The notes under the pieces: model-generated
The model's database searches: none
What the model saw: the letters and a program-made list of their open reading frames with translations, nothing else
What the model was told of the DNA's origin: nothing
Program-made: the position numbers and the translations under genes
NCBI GenBank assembly: GCA_902495545.1
Contig: CABUXM010000107.1
Span: 1-5,714 of the forward strand
Source of the DNA: an uncultured Collinsella sp.
GTDB lineage: Bacteria; Actinomycetota; Coriobacteriia; Coriobacteriales; Coriobacteriaceae
Reading direction: 5' to 3'
DNA length: 5,714 nt
In this document: piece after piece, positions 5,673-5,714 of the stretch
How the letters are laid out: every line of letters starts with the position of its first letter
How positions within the stretch are numbered: position 1 is the first letter of the stretch

Positions 5673-5707
5673 AAGGGCGCGACCAGAAGGTCAGCGCCCT
5701 TTCGTTT
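5673..5707 (+). terminator. Probable intrinsic terminator after queA
   Basis: AAGGGCGC (5673-5680) pairs with 5694-5701. The stem continues as GACC (5681-5684) with GGTC (5689-5692) after a single bulged A at 5693, closing on an AGAA loop. The tail is TTCGTTT (5701-5707). The strong GC stem and T-rich tail fit a Rho-independent terminator for the plus-strand genes. Between 5625 and 5672 nothing codes convincingly. Confidence 0.75.
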
Positions 5708-5714
5708 CACGTCA

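Overview
The window is GC-rich DNA that is almost fully coding and is probably from a bacterial chromosome. Third codon positions favour G and C. The combination of a QueH-type (not QueG-type) epoxyqueuosine reductase, a GTG-started queA, TANNNT-like -10 boxes and a possible leaderless gene suggests a high-GC actinobacterium, most likely a gut Coriobacteriia such as Collinsella. This placement is an inference from gene style, not from a marker gene.

Left half, minus strand: the 5' two thirds of an RsmB/RsmF (NOL1/NOP2/Sun) family rRNA m5C methyltransferase runs off the left edge (1-732). Upstream of it is a gene-free stretch of about 150 bp dominated by a nested set of perfect inverted repeats (752-869). 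Before that lies a 716-residue class I aminoacyl-tRNA ligase of the methionyl-tRNA synthetase family (881-3031). This synthetase keeps the HIGH motif but has a very atypical KMSKS loop. By hand alignment it also differs at several positions that read methionine and the CAU anticodon in normal MetRS.

Right half, plus strand: a divergent intergenic region (3032-3163) carries candidate promoters for both directions. It is followed by a small DUF3267-type membrane zincin (3164-3730), queH (3741-4316) and queA (4381-5598). QueA makes epoxyqueuosine on tRNA and QueH reduces it to queuosine, so the last two steps of queuosine synthesis sit side by side. Two hairpins follow queA. The second has a T-rich tail and looks like an intrinsic terminator.

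The common theme is translation: rRNA methylation, a tRNA ligase (or ligase-like protein) and wobble-base modification of tRNA. The two observations most worth following are the divergent MetRS-like protein and the BIME-like inverted repeat, which can fold in two mutually exclusive ways just upstream of the methyltransferase ribosome binding site.
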